This document shows positions 43,243-54,656 of a stretch of 64,000 nt of DNA, one piece after another. Where the stretch lies: assembly GCA_917880885.1 (NCBI GenBank), contig OU862919.1:17564001-17628000 (forward strand), read 5' to 3'. Under the pieces are notes generated by a model. It worked only from the letters and a program-made list of their open reading frames with translations. It searched no databases and was not told the DNA's origin. Made by a program: the position numbers and the translations under genes. The stretch's first letter is position 1. Each line of letters starts with the position of its first letter. The stretch comes from Limnephilus marmoratus (Eukaryota; Arthropoda; Insecta; Trichoptera; Limnephilidae).

Positions 43243-45270
43243 TTTTTTTTTTTTTTTTACATTAACTCCACACAGGAGGCCCTGAGGGCCTATGTCATCT
43301 GGGATGCTGTGTGGAGGGTCTTTTTGAGGAGAGGAAGGAATGAACATTGGTCTTGAAGAGACCCATGTTGTAGGAAGGAGGAAACACAGAGGCCGGCAAA
43401 TCATTCCACAGCCGAGCTGTTGAACACAAGGACGAGTCGAAGAAACGACCCGTTCTCATGTGACAAATGTCTACCGTGTACAAATGTTGGGCACGCGTTA
43501 GGCGTGTTTCCCAACTATGCACCGGTGCCGAAGGGATCAATGATGCTAGTAATACCGGTAGAACAAGGATAGCATTCCCACCCGACGCCTGTGCTCTAAA
43601 GATTGCAATCCGTCTGTCTGTTTCTGCACAGAGTCGAGGGTATTTTTCAGGTATTTTGGAGCTCCAGACCAGAGATGGCTGCCAAATTCAACTGTGGGGC
43701 GTACTTGTGATTTGTACAAGGTTAGCAGTTGTGTACTATTAAAGTATCTGCGGGCCCTGTACAGTACGCCCAGTTTTTGGGAGGCTAGCTTTACTCTGGC
43801 TTCGATGGAGCCCCCATACCTGAGCTGGTCACTTAGGGTTACACCAAGCATATCAATGGAGGGCCTGTTCGGAAGATTGCTTCCGTTGAAAGAGACTAGA
43901 TTTTCATTTCGATCCCATATGGACGTAATCAGACAAGATTGGGTCTTTGAAACATTAAATTCAACGAGATTATTTTTACCCCAAGAGAAAACACTCTCGA
44001 GGTAGCCGTCCATTCTTTGCTTCAAAGCCCTACGAGCTGTTGGAGTTTGTGAGCCCTTTGGGGGCTTGTCAAACAAAAAGCTATCATGAACTGTACTGTC
44101 ATCCGCATAACAGTGAATTGGTGCACATGACAAAAGGTCGTTGATGTGCAACAAAAACAAAGTTGGAGACAGAACCGATCTCTGCGGGACGCCAGCATTT
44201 ATCGAGTGTGAGGAAGAGGTGAAACCATCGACTACCGTCTGAATCGACCTCCCCCTCAAGAAGTCGGCAATCCACGTACACAAGGATGCGGGAAGTCCGT
44301 AAGAATGCAGTTTGTTGACAAGTCCTCGGTGCCAAACCCGGTCAAAGGCCTTGGAGATGTCCAGTGCAACCGTTTGGGTCTCACCGAAACGTTCCAGGCA
44401 TCGCCCCCAAACATGCGTCACATACGCGAGAAGATCACCGTACGAGCGGTTCCGACGGAATCCGTATTGACGGTCGTTAATAATTTTGTTCTTCTCGAGG
44501 TATGTGAGCAGTTTGTCGTTGATCACACGTTCCATCACCTTAGACAGAACTGATGTGATTCCTATGGGGCGGTAGTTGGCCGGGTTGGAGCGGTCACCCT
44601 TCTTTGGAGTAGGATGGATAACCGTTTTTTTCCAACCAGAGGGCACAGAGCCAGTCTTCAGGGACATTTTAAAAAGCTTCGTCAAAATTGGAGCTAATTC
44701 TGCAGCGCACCTCTGCAGTACCAGGGCAGGTATTCCGTCGGGCCCACTAGCCTTATTAACATCAAGCCCTCGTAAAACATGGAGTACTTCCCGATGCCGG
44801 ATCCTCAGCTTTTTCATATGAAAACCGCAGTGAGGAACCGACGTCGGGACAGAACCTTGGTCATCGAGGGTTGAGTTATCCGCAAACATTTTACCTAGTA
44901 AGTTAGCCTTTTCGGTGGCGGTGTTTGCTAGTGAGCCGTCAGGTCTGGTAAAAGGTGGCAGACTGGATTTGCAGAAATTGCGACCTATTGAGCCCGCAAG
45001 CGACCAGAATTGCCTGCTGCCATGCGGGAATGCAGGCAGCTTTCTGCTGATCTGCTGGTCGTGCTCGAATTTTGACCTATTTATGATTCTCTTGGTTTCC
45101 TTTGCCATTTTTTTGTAAGCTGTTCTGTCTTCGGATGTTCTAGATGTGTTGTAGGCTCGGTAAGCCGCGTTTTTTCGTCGCACTGCTTCAGCGCATTGTC
45201 GACTGAACCACGGCTTTGAGCCTACACCAGTTTCCTTAACAGTAGATTGAATGAAGCCATCCATCGCGTT
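43243..45270 (-). mobile_element. 5'-truncated jockey/CR1-like LINE, about 2 kb
   Basis: On the minus strand it ends at the left in poly(A) (T run 43243-43258) after the CTCCACACAGGAGGCCCTGA-type 3' end shared with 13930 and 22797. The coding part is at 43295-45264. The endonuclease is missing, so the element is 5'-truncated or has lost its first half. The right end is placed where the open frame stops matching RT-like sequence. Confidence 0.85.
43295..45264 (-). pseudogene. Non-LTR reverse transcriptase (jockey/CR1-like), nearly intact RT
   Basis: A 572-codon open frame (45264-43546), preceded four codons upstream by a stop, starts at MDGFIQSTVKETGVGSKPWF, within the linker between endonuclease and RT. 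The RT blocks follow in order: NKASGPDGIPALVLQRCAAE (fingers), NPANYRPIGITSVLSKVMER, DRQYGFRRNRSYGDLLAYVT, VALDISKAFDRVWHRGLVNK (first catalytic Asp), SINAGVPQRSVLSPTLFLLH (Q-x-S-x-LSP), HCYADDST (YADD box), and the thumb. The usual Q-G-S motif reads Q-R-S here. It stops at SLFYRYY; a deletion of about 25 bp relative to 13930-14345 (loss of NGRCSEELAS codons) shifts the frame, and the rest of the C-terminus continues to 43295. Its protein is thus broken near the end. Confidence 0.9.
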
Positions 45271-45384
45271 AAATTAGATTCGAATTAAAGTTTAATTTTC
45301 AAAATTGGAACGGATTTGTCGAGAATTCACTCTATCCCGTGATTTTTTTACTAGTCTGCGGTCCGCGCAAGTATAATACATGAG

Positions 45385-46012
45385 CGCTTTTATTATTACC
45401 GTGACAATCCATGGTCACGGTACCGTGACGGCACAAAAAAAACATACTTACGTTCTGTATTCTAATAATGCTGCAGTTCTTTCTTACACATTAAATAATT
45501 GCGAGACAAAAGATATGTGTATATGCATACACAATATATATCTTATTAAGGCTTAGCTACGGCGACGGGAATTGCGTTTCATTTTCTTACGTGTGAGAGA
45601 GATGTATGATAATGGTTGCAGTTTTCCTTTGGAGGAATGCAGACTTACGTTCACCGTTTGTCTCATTTTGAATGTTGTTATTTTGTGTGTAAGAAAGAGC
45701 TGTAGCATTATAAGTTTGAAAACAAAACCAAAACTACTTTAACATTATCCTTGTAACTATATTCCATACTTTCAAGATTATCATCACGGCTGGTAGGGGT
45801 CTACGGAGACGTCGCGGTGCCGTCTGTGTAAGAGATGCAAGAAAAAGATGACTTTTTTTCCTTTGGAGGAAACAGACCTACGTACATTGTGTATCTCATC
45901 TTTTGAAAGAGTTGCAGCTTTATTGTGATAAGTGATAAGGAACGTATGTTTATTGCCCTTTTTCTGCCGGCAAGGTACCGTAATCGTGGATCGTCACGGC
46001 AATAATAAAAAT
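45385..46012. mobile_element. TIR element with internal duplication, about 630 bp
   Basis: About 50-bp imperfect inverted ends: AGCGCTTTTATTATTACCGT, GACAATCC, GGTACCGTGACGGCA on the left; the right end reversed reads AGCATTTTTATTATTGCCGT, GACGATCC, GGTACCTTGCCGGCA. Inside, TTTCCTTTGGAGGAA occurs twice (45626 and 45857), each followed by CAGAC[T/C]TACGT and TCTCAT; the left and right halves are duplicated with about 230 bp spacing. No coding frame. No clear target duplication found. Confidence 0.7.
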
Positions 46013-47030
46013 GCTATTACTTTATTGCATTTTTGTTCGAATCATTTTAACAAATTGATAAATGCCGCATTCCACGATTTATATAACTATACAATATCAA
46101 CTTACTAAGATTTTTGTACATCGATCTGACAGTGAAGGTCACATTACACTAAATGCCGTTTCGAAATGGGAAAGCTTAATTCGATTAGACGATGGAATAA
46201 GCCTCCAAAAGCCACAGATAGACAAAGCCTATTCTATCAGTGAACGTTCAGTCGGCGAGTCAGCGAGTAGCTTATTTCGGGATTCTTGAGTATTGAGAAT
46301 TGCGTAATACTTAAGTGTGATTTAAATATTTTAAAAGTTGTTACATCTTACTTATCAGACACTGCTTGACTCTTACACTTACATTTAACCTTTTACATTT
46401 GACTTCACAGATAGTTTAAATGAAGTAATAATGTATAAATATTACGTTCAAATACAGTTAATTTCGTAGAAGAGATTTCTCAGTTCCGCTAAATGATTTT
46501 TGTACATTTTACAAGAGTTTTAAATTACATTACAAGGGAAAAACGGCTTCAATTGATTGTCGGGATTTTGACGTTTGCGGATTATCAAAATTAAGTCGAT
46601 AATCTCTCGTGTTGTAATTTCAATGGGGTGTGGTAAATATAAAAAAAAATAATGTTTTAAAGCTTTAGGGTAATGGTGTGTAAAATCTGAATAACTAATG
46701 ACTGATTATTTCGGAGGCTAATTGAGTGGATTAAATACAGTGCAAACATGTAGCTAATTGGAGTGGTAATTAATAATTCTGTTTGGTAAGTAAATTATAA
46801 AAATATGTTCAGTTCACTAACCATCACGCAATAACCCAGAGATAAGGGACGAAGTCAATATTTTGGTGTACTTATATATTATATATATTACTATTATATA
46901 TTATCTGATCAAAGAAATCGATTCACTTGATCGTGCCATGGCTTTCTAGGGAGTACCGATTTTTTTCATCGGGCGACACTCCTTCCTCCGTCCATTCGCT
47001 AAATTTCAAAATCGTATCGTTCACACCCGC
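46013..47030. other. Noncoding DNA
   Basis: Open frame 46062-46289 (75 codons) unrecognised. (AT)n-rich tract at 46868-46905. Nothing else seen. Confidence 0.4.
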
Positions 47031-47034
47031 CAAC

Positions 47035-47530
47035 AATTTGAGAGGGAACCCTTTATTGCTTATCCAACACCTCTGCCATAGGTCAAATCAAGTGGTTGGC
47101 TACGTTTAGTGAATTAGCAGGAGTGATCTTATTCATCAGGTGAGGTGTGTTCTAGTCTTGGCGGCAGATGCGCCTGCCTATCAGCTGCGTGGCGTGCGAG
47201 ATCGGGAGAGGCCGGTTTGGGAGACCCTTTATTCTCTCCAGCTGGTTTCTCTCGACCCATCGTCTTGCACCGCATGGACACTTCTTCTTCTTCTTCAATG
47301 GCGCTACAGCCCATTTCGAGCCTTGGCCTCCTTCAAAATAAGCCTCCACCGCCCTCTGTCCTCGGCCGTCGTCTTCCAATCTGCAACATGGAGTAATCCT
47401 CTTGCATCCACCGCATGGACACACTGACCCCTAAATTCCTACCCAGCCTTCGTGCCTTTTTCTTCACAGCACTTCCTTTCCTTTATTTTTTTTTAAAGAT
47501 CCTATGCACCCTTCTGTTCTGTTAACTTGA
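47035..47530 (-). repeat. Dispersed repeat (family of 22797) with nested insert
   Basis: Shares GGGAACCCTTTATTGCTTAT, CCAACACCTCTGCCATAGGT, and TTGGCGGCAGATGCGCCTGC with 33865-34265 and 22797-23125. The body is split by a 127-bp insert at 47282-47408 that is flanked by a 14-bp target duplication. Confidence 0.75.
47282..47408 (-). mobile_element. 127-bp insert with 14-bp target duplication
   Basis: CACCGCATGGACAC at 47268-47281 and again at 47409-47422 is an exact target-site duplication. The insert starts with (TTC)5-like repeats at the left, i.e. (GAA)n tail on the minus strand, and reads AATGGCGCTACAGCCCATTT and CCTCCACCGCCCTCTGTCCT. This resembles the 3' end of an RTE-type retrotransposon or a SINE mobilised by one. 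Confidence 0.85.
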
Positions 47531-48215
47531 ACTTTTTATGTTTACTAATGCGTTTTACTTCTGACAGTTACCTTATTTCAGTTGTGTTGCATTCAGATTT
47601 GGAATTCATTAATTAATTAAGAATTGACGATTATTTTTATTTTTTTATTATTTATTGAGATGGTTTATATTACATTCGTAATACGTACAAGGTTAAATTT
47701 CATTTTATAAAATTATTTTTTTTACGATGCGCATAATCCCTTTTTAAATACATTCATTTGTCCCTAATTCTTTAGACTTTCAGGCATTTCATCACACATC
47801 ATTGGTCATAAATACAGTGCGACTGCGATTTTGATTTACTCGTATGCGGCAATCTATGTATCTCTATTTATATTTGGTTAAATGTATTTATATTTTGGTT
47901 TCATAATTTTGCATATATCTATTAAAAAACAATTTCATCCTTAAAAAGTATTTTGGCATTTGATTTTCATAACTTTATGCACAAAAATTAACAAATTAAA
48001 AATAGCAGTCTCTTTTTTTATTCGAATCTAATTTAGCTCTTCTCTCATTTGATTAACCCTTGCATACATCTCATAGCTCTGTTCCTGTATTACGTCTAGT
48101 TTGTTCAAGTTTCCTTCATTGACCAAATATAACATTTTAGAGCAGTACTCTAAATCTGCACCAACTATAGTTTTAAAAATGAGCTCTGCGGTGTTTATAA
48201 TGAGTTTATTTTTGG
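47531..48215. other. Noncoding DNA
   Basis: Nothing recognised. 48050-48180 contains CTCTTCTCTCATTTGATTAA and TTAGAGCAGTACTC-like sequence, perhaps an old RT C-terminus on the minus strand; not supported. Confidence 0.35.
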
Positions 48216-48219
48216 TATT

Positions 48220-48495
48220 CTAAGAAAGTTCACTTTTAGATGGTCTGGACATTTAGAGCGAATGGACGAAGAAAGGTGTGCAAGGACACAATGCGAAGCT
48301 AACGTGAATGGTCGAAGAAGTGGTAGACGCCCGAGGACATGGTACGGTGTTGGACACGCACATGTCAAGCGAACCAATACTTGAGTCGGGCCACGTCAAG
48401 AGTCAAATAACTGAAACGTATGCATGAAACGATGTGTGATTGTGACTGAAGCGAGCAATATGTGCCAAGACCGAGATATTTGGAGGGGAAACGGC
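48220..48495 (+). pseudogene. RTE-like RT C-terminal fragment
   Basis: One + frame from about 48222 reads LRKFTFRWSGHLERMDEERC and then ARTQCEANVNGRRSGRRPRT. W-(S/A)-GH-(L/V)-x-RM-D-x-x-R and the GRR-x-x-GRPRT block are typical of the region close to the end of RTE-type polyproteins. No catalytic motifs; frame decays after about 48345. Confidence 0.7.
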
Positions 48496-48760
48496 GTGGT
48501 GGTTATTTTGTGAGTTATGTATACATGGATTGTTCAGATTAACTATTCGGAGATTCTGATGTGCGAAGACACATGTAATATTATATTAGGAATTCCTGAT
48601 CGTTCTCCATTCTGTACCTAGGATAAACCACACCTAGCTGTAGACTAAGCTATAGACTTACGTGGTTTATCCTTTAGGGTACAGCATTATTTATTTCGAT
48701 AAACTGCTAAGATATTTTTTTTCTACCAACTCTTTCTTTTCATTTTTTTTTTTTTTTTTT

Positions 48761-48901
48761 AATTAAATGAAGACAATATTAGCGAAACTCAATCGAAATC
48801 TGGAGACAGAAAAATCAGAAAAGATATTGGTTCCGCTGGGACTCGAACCCAGAACCCTTTTCTTACATGGAAACAGCTCTACCGATTAAGCTACGTAACC
48901 C
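48761..48901 (-). repeat. tRNA-derived SINE, copy A
   Basis: Minus strand: acceptor-like GGGTTAC, A-box TAGCTTAATCGGTAGAGC, anticodon loop CATGTAA, B-box CTGGGTTCGAGTCCCAG, acceptor-like GGAACC, then tail AATATCTTTTCTGATTTTTC to AATTAAT. T-rich run at 48742-48760 lies at the tail side. tRNA-like fold is nearly complete but copy B pairs better. Confidence 0.85.
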
Positions 48902-49170
48902 AAATTAATTCGGTCACTTTTAACTGTATCATACTTCGACTAAGAACTACCAACATTATCTTCATTTACTTAACGCACATATTATTGGCTGCTATCTTTA
49001 TATATGATTACAAGATTCAACTCGAACTAAATGCAATCTAGATAGTGTTTGGATAAATTTTTATCCATTTTATTTGTAATACGCGACATCTATTGACTTT
49101 TTCTGCAAGTCTAGGATGAATATTTATTATTAATTTTTTAAACTTTATGAGTAAAATCTCAAATTATAAT
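48902..49170. other. Noncoding spacer between two SINE copies
   Basis: The 30 bp after each copy are also similar (AAATTAATTCGG versus ATATTAATTCCA), so the pair could be a local duplication rather than two insertions. Confidence 0.4.
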
Positions 49171-49174
49171 ATTT

Positions 49175-49315
49175 AATTAAATGAAGACAATATTAGCGAA
49201 ACTCAATCGAAATCTGGAGACAGAAAAATCAGAAAAGATATTGGCTCCGCTGGGACTCGAACCCAGAACCCTTTTCTTACATGGAAACAGCTCTACCGAT
49301 TAAGCTACGGAACCC
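49175..49315 (-). repeat. tRNA-derived SINE, copy B (intact cloverleaf)
   Basis: On the minus strand GGTTCCG pairs perfectly with CGGAACC as a 7-bp acceptor stem. A-box TAGCTTAATCGGTAGAGC, D-stem GCTT/GAGC, a 4-5-bp anticodon stem (TTTC/GAAA) around loop CATGTAA (would-be anticodon TGT), T-stem CTGGG/CCCAG with loop TTCGAGT. U33 is A, and a SINE tail follows without a T4 terminator, so it is a SINE head and not a tRNA gene. Confidence 0.85.
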
Positions 49316-50095
49316 ATATTAATTCCACTTTCTTTTCAGTTGTAACATTACAATAGGATTGGAAGGATTGGTGTGTGCTTTGCGGAGTTTATAAGAATAC
49401 AAATAACCTATGAACGAGAGTTGACGTTTACACAAAAATGATTGATTAATTCGAGTTTTGAACAAAGTGAGTTGTTTGGGGGAGCCGCCGTCATATAAAA
49501 CATGTAAGAAGTAAAAACAAACCAACTTTCTCACTATTTAGTTTGCCTTTTCCGGGACTCTTTTATTCGTGTGCAAACAATCGTAAGTTTTTAATCCGAA
49601 ACCTTCGTTTTGAAGAAAATCGAACGGAAACGTGAAAGTATTGACTGCTCACTCTATACCCTAAGAGAAAAGTGTTGCAACATTTGGGATATTATTTTGA
49701 TAGCTTTTATTAATACTAATAATAAGAAAAATCACATCAAGGGCGCTCGCTGAACGTACAATTTATTATGATTTCTTCGGCTCTATCTAATTTTATTATT
49801 TACAAATGGATAAATGGATACAGAAAACATACTTACCTGGCAGGTCACTTCCGATAAACACACTTTAATTAGAAATTTTATGCTTGGAGAAGATACGACG
49901 TTGCACGCGGAGGGCACCATATTTAAAACGCTAAACCATTTCATGATTTTAGATTTACCCCCATTACATAATATTACATTTATGGAAAGTTTAGCGACAA
50001 AAGAAGATATTTATATTGAAATACTGGAAAATTTAGAATTCTTTAGGACTGGATAATTTTTATGAAATGACCTTAAAAAGCTTACAAGTTCTTAT
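49316..50095. other. Noncoding DNA with one unassigned frame
   Basis: The frame at 49814-50056 (80 codons; contains LIRNFMLGEDTTLHAEGTIF) reads like an ordinary soluble peptide but has no homologue I recognise and no visible promoter or splice context. Low confidence that it is real. Confidence 0.35.
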
Positions 50096-50099
50096 TTGT

Positions 50100-50335
50100 T
50101 ACATTTTTACCCAATTGGTTATTTACCGTTTCACGGGCTGTGAATATGAGATTTTTTTATTTTCTGGATACCACTGTCTGAAAAGGTGAGTTTTAAGTTT
50201 AACTCCAAATTCGGCCGAGTCTGTAATCATTCTTAAATCATGTGGCAGTCCTTTCCAGGCTTTAAGTCCTGACACTCCGAAAGCACGCTCACCAAACTTA
50301 TGTAGTATCTGGTGTGCGCTTTGGTTACTGATATC
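50100..50335 (-). pseudogene. LINE C-terminal fragment
   Basis: On the minus strand: KFGERAFGVSGLKAWKGLPH, DLRMITDSAEFGVKLKTHLF and RQWYPENKKI. The RAF-x-V-x-G-x-KAW-x-x-LP-x-x-(L/I)R motif is the usual C-terminal end of non-LTR RT proteins. About 65 codons. The minus-strand frame upstream (50701-50342) is of unknown nature. Confidence 0.7.
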
Positions 50336-51625
50336 AGTATGTTAGGGCCGACTGTCATCAGTTTGAATTTTCTGGAATACACATTTCCGATAAGTAAGCC
50401 GGAGCCATTCCGTCAAGGGAATTAAACTGGATTCTTTCAGGACATTTGAACCAGTGAAGATTTTTGAGATGCTCCAAAATATGGAAATGTTTTTATACGC
50501 CAGTGACAAGTCTTCCCGCAGCGTTGAAAATGGATTGTAATATGTTTTACCAGGAATAAATACTTTCCACCATGACCTTTGTATCTTAATAAACGATATT
50601 TTTTGCAAAATATTTTGAGTTGGGCGGTGGAGAGTTCGATTCCCTTCACATATTAAAAACATTAAAAATACAAAATGTGAAACCCTTACAAAATTAATCA
50701 ACTTCTATAATATGTCGAAGCAAGACAAGTCATCCTGAAAAACACGGTAGCTATTATTGTCATTATCGTCAAATAAATAAATAAAATAATTTCGCATGTT
50801 CTGATCCTCGTCTTCAATAACGAGTTAACTATTTGCTGACAAATTTGTTCTTTTTAATGTTTAAATTCTAAAATATCGCCAGGTTATCCCCAGAATCTCG
50901 TTGTTCAACGACCCAAAACGTTCATGTAATATAATCAGAGCTGGAACTAAACCTCTTCCTGCCAATCGGAAAAATTTTCAGTCATTCTCAGACTTTCAAA
51001 TTATCCAAAATGATCTTCTTCCCTTGTGCAAAGTGAAATTTCATCATTATTTGAAATGATGGCCTAGAAAACCCTTGAAGGGCCAGAAACATTTCGGAAT
51101 AAATTATATTAAAAAAATATATTGGGGCAACAATAAAGTTAGTTTATTATATTAATTTAATGACGTTGGCTTTCAAAGTTTACTTGTATCCCGTAACACG
51201 ATAAAGAATTCGTGTAAGTTTATTATTTGGCTTAAGGCTATTTTCCTTCAAGAGCCTTCGTGCGGGGACGCATTTTCATTGATCGAATATTATTTTATGA
51301 ACTACGTTGTCAAATTTTCTCTTGTGTTTTACTTTATGTCCGTGAGGCGTTTGACACGAACACCATAATCGAATTGTTATGAAATGGATTACATATTATA
51401 TTAAATTATTGTTTTATTGGAAATGTGTATATGTATTTTGACGTCAATATTTTATTTAATACGATGGATTGGCCATTATGAGAAGTTGTAAAAAACTAAC
51501 TTATCATCACCCAATTTTACTGCATGCAAGAATTGGATGAAACTTAATAATAAACATCTTGAATTTCAAACAATAATAAAATTTTAAAAATAATAAATTT
51601 AAAACCTAACTTCCCTTTAGAGCAC
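50336..51625. other. Noncoding DNA with an unassigned minus-strand frame
   Basis: Minus frame 50701-50342 (119 codons) ends close to the LINE fragment and may be a decayed part of it. It has Trp/Lys-rich FIKIQRSWWKVFIPGKTYYN but no known motif. 50702-51625 shows nothing recognisable. Confidence 0.35.
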
Positions 51626-51703
51626 ATAAATTAATAATAATAATAATAAGCCTTTTTAAGCTGAACTTCTGTTAGGTATGAATACTAGACATGTTCTTGT
51701 TTG

Positions 51704-54656
51704 TTATAGTATATCCCGAAGCTCAGTTTGCCTCTTGGCATAGGCCTCCTCTAACATTTTCCACTGGGACCTGTCACGCGCTACTCTTCTCCAATGATGA
51801 CCAGCCGTGAGTTTTAGGTCGTCTTCCCATCTTACTTGTTGACGTCCTCTACTTCTCTTGCCATCTCTGGGATACCATTCCGTGACATTCTTGCACCATT
51901 TTTCTTGTGGATCGCGGATCATGTGACCTGACCATCTCCACTTCTGTTGGTCTATTCGGGTGACTATATTGGTGATTTTAGTTTTTTTTCTTATTATGCT
52001 ACATCTCACTCTGTCCTGTTTCCTTATTCCTATCAAACTTCTCTCCATGGCTCTCTGGCAGCGTTCCAACTTTTCTCTGTGGCGTTTGGTGAGTGCCCAA
52101 GTTTCACATCCATAGGTGATAACTGGAAGTATTCATGTGTTGAAGACTTTTCTTTTTATTTGCATACTTAGCTCCTTGGATTTCAAGACTTCTTTCAAAG
52201 ACCAGTATTTCTTCCATCCATTTGCTATTCTTCGCTCTATTTCTTTAGTGGTTTGATCTTTGTGAGATATTATCTGTCCTAAGTAGATGTAATCTGACAC
52301 ATATTCGAGTGGTTGGTTGTCAATTTTTATAATTACTGGTTCAGAGTTTGTAAGCAATTTTGTTTTGTCTTTGTTCATGCATAGGCCGACTTTCACGCTT
52401 TCGTAATTTAGTGATTCTATCATTTTCTTTAGATGCGTTGGGTTTTCCTCGAATAGTACTATATCGTCTGCAAATCTTAGGTGGTTCAGTTTTACACCTT
52501 GCACGTTGATACCATATTTTTTCCATTCGAGTTTGCGGAAGATACTTTCTAGAGCAGCCGAGAACAATTTTGGTGATAGAGGGTCTCGATTTTGAACTTT
52601 TTTCCCAAGGTTTCTAGTTGGATCCTCGCTTCGCAATTCGAGTATATGTTCTTTATAATATTGATGTAGTTTAAAGGTATCCCCTGCTGTTTGAGGCTAT
52701 CCCATATAGCTGTATATCTTATGCTGTCGAAAGCTTTAGAGTAATCGATGAATGCCATGTATAGTTTCTTATTATACTCTTTATATTTTTCTACTATTTG
52801 TTTCACTGTGTGTATGTGGTCCAGGGTAGAGTATTTTTGTCTAAAGCCGGCTTGCTCCCGTGGCTGGTTTTCGTCTAACTTTTTACTTATTCTTTCCAGG
52901 ATAACTTTGGAAAATACTTTGTAGATATTTGACATCAAACTTATAGGTCTGTAGTTTCCTATATCTTCCTTTTGTCCTTTCTTAAATATAAGAATAATGT
53001 TTGATATTTTCCACTGTGTAGGGATAAGACCAGTTATTAGTATTTCATTGAAAATTGAAGTGAGTATTGGTAGTAGTTCTTCCAAGGTGCCTTTAAGAAG
53101 TTTGTTTGTCACTTTGTCTGGACCTGGAGCTTTTTCCAACTTCTGACTATATATGGCTTTTTCTACTTCTCTGGAAAGTATTTTTGGTTCAGTCACAACA
53201 TTTTGCAGCTCTTTATTGACGTCTGTCCTCGGATCGTGTTTTTGTTTGTCGTCTGGGCTCGAGTAGAGGTCCTGGTAAAATGTTGTGGCTATTTCATTTA
53301 TGTTTTTTCTATTTGAAGAAGTAGTCCCCTTTTTGTTTAGTTTTGGTATCCATTCTTTATTTGATTCTCTCAGTTCTTTGAGTGCTTTTTTCACTCCACC
53401 TGTTTTCACTATATACTTTTCTAATGTTTGCAGCCTTTTGGTCTTCCTATCTTTCCTGATGTTCTCTCTGATTTCCTTACTTAATTTTGTTATCGTTTTT
53501 ATGTTTTCTTTTTTAGGATGTTTTGAAAGTAGATTTTTTCTTTCTTCTATAAGTTTTAGCGTTGTATCACTTAGTATGTACTTGTTTCTTCTACTATTGT
53601 CAGCTTTAACTTTAGTTAGTAGATTTTCTAGCTTTCCATATTTTGTATGAATATTACACGTAGTCAATTCTTCAGCTGATTCAATTAGAGATTGTCCTAT
53701 TTTCTTTAAGGTTTCTTCGCTGTGGTGTTTTGTAGTGTTTGAAGCAAAATATTTTCTGGATTTCTTTTGTGGTTCTATTCTTATGTTGCTTCTTACCATA
53801 CGATGACTTGTATTGAAATTGAATTTAGTTAGGACCAACGTATCCGTGAAGGCTTTTGGATGGTTTGTTGTTATGTAGTCAATTTCGTTTTTGGTGTTGC
53901 CGTCGGGGGAGATCCAGGTCCACTTATTCTTTTGGTTTTTCATATATAAACTGTTCAATAGTGTTAGGTTGTTTTGTAATAAAAATTCAACCAGGAATTC
54001 ACCATGTGGACTTCTTTTACCGTGGCCAAACTTTCCTAAGACATATTCTTCTTTGAATTGCTTCGCCCCGACTTGAGCATTAAAATCACCCATTAGGATT
54101 ACATGATTGTTTAGATACCTTGTTAATGTCTGCGTTAATTCTTTATAGAAAAGTTTGATTTCTGTTTTTGTAGCTTGTTCTGTTGGAGCATAAATTTGTG
54201 TAACTGACCATAATTTTTGGTATCCCGGTATTTTAATGTTAAGAATGGCTATTCGATCGGAGATTCCAATTAGGTCTTGTATGTATTGTTTCATTGACCG
54301 TTTGATTATGAATCCTACTCCTCTTTGGCCGGCTGTTTCGCCTTTGTGGAATAGTATGTAGTCAGTGCGTTCCTCAATACTTTCTCCTAGTCTTTGCATC
54401 TCACTAATGCCCAGGATGTCCCATTTTATTTCTTCGAGAGCTTTTTCTAGCTCGTGTAGGCTTTCTTCGGTTCTAAGAGTTCTCGTATTTAAAGTTGCAA
54501 TATTGAGTGTTTTGTTTCTTTTTGTTGTTAGAGGGTAGTGGTCTATAACTCCCGCGGGGACCAGCCGTATTGGGAGACTTTTTGTTGATTGATTTTGATT
54601 ATTACTTCTATTTGGTATTAATGTTGTTTGTTTCCGATTAAATTTCCGACAAATGG
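51704..54656 (-). pseudogene. LINE ORF2: endonuclease and reverse transcriptase, broken
   Basis: The frame opens 27 bases upstream of the heptamer at 54660-54666 in the -1 frame of ORF1 and has no ATG before the endonuclease. Its endonuclease starts NIATLNTRTLRTEESLHELE, then GISEMQRLGE (catalytic Glu), VILMGDFNAQVG, and NEIDYITTN; the final SDH motif reads T-S-H, with the Asp codon missing. RT blocks: KAPGPDKVTNKLLKGTLEEL, NYRPISLMSNIYKVFSKVIL, AGFRQKYSTLDHIHTVKQIV, MAFIDYSKAFDSI, LRFADDIVLFEE (catalytic Asp pair). Near 52590 a deletion of about 17 bp removes the G-V-R-Q-G motif and shifts frame. At 52133 NTstop replaces NTC before ILPVITYGCETWAL. The C-terminal region (52069-51704) has WSGHMIRDPQEKW and a final RDIL. 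Confidence 0.92.

Noticed and set aside
48832..49316. Functional tRNA genes
   Set aside because: The tRNA-like sequences sit at the head of a repeated SINE with a shared tail, lack U33, and have no terminator run after the acceptor stem.
50342..50701. Independent gene (119 codons, minus)
   Set aside because: Lies directly upstream of a LINE C-terminal fragment on the same strand, has no recognisable motif of its own and may be decayed element sequence; left unassigned.
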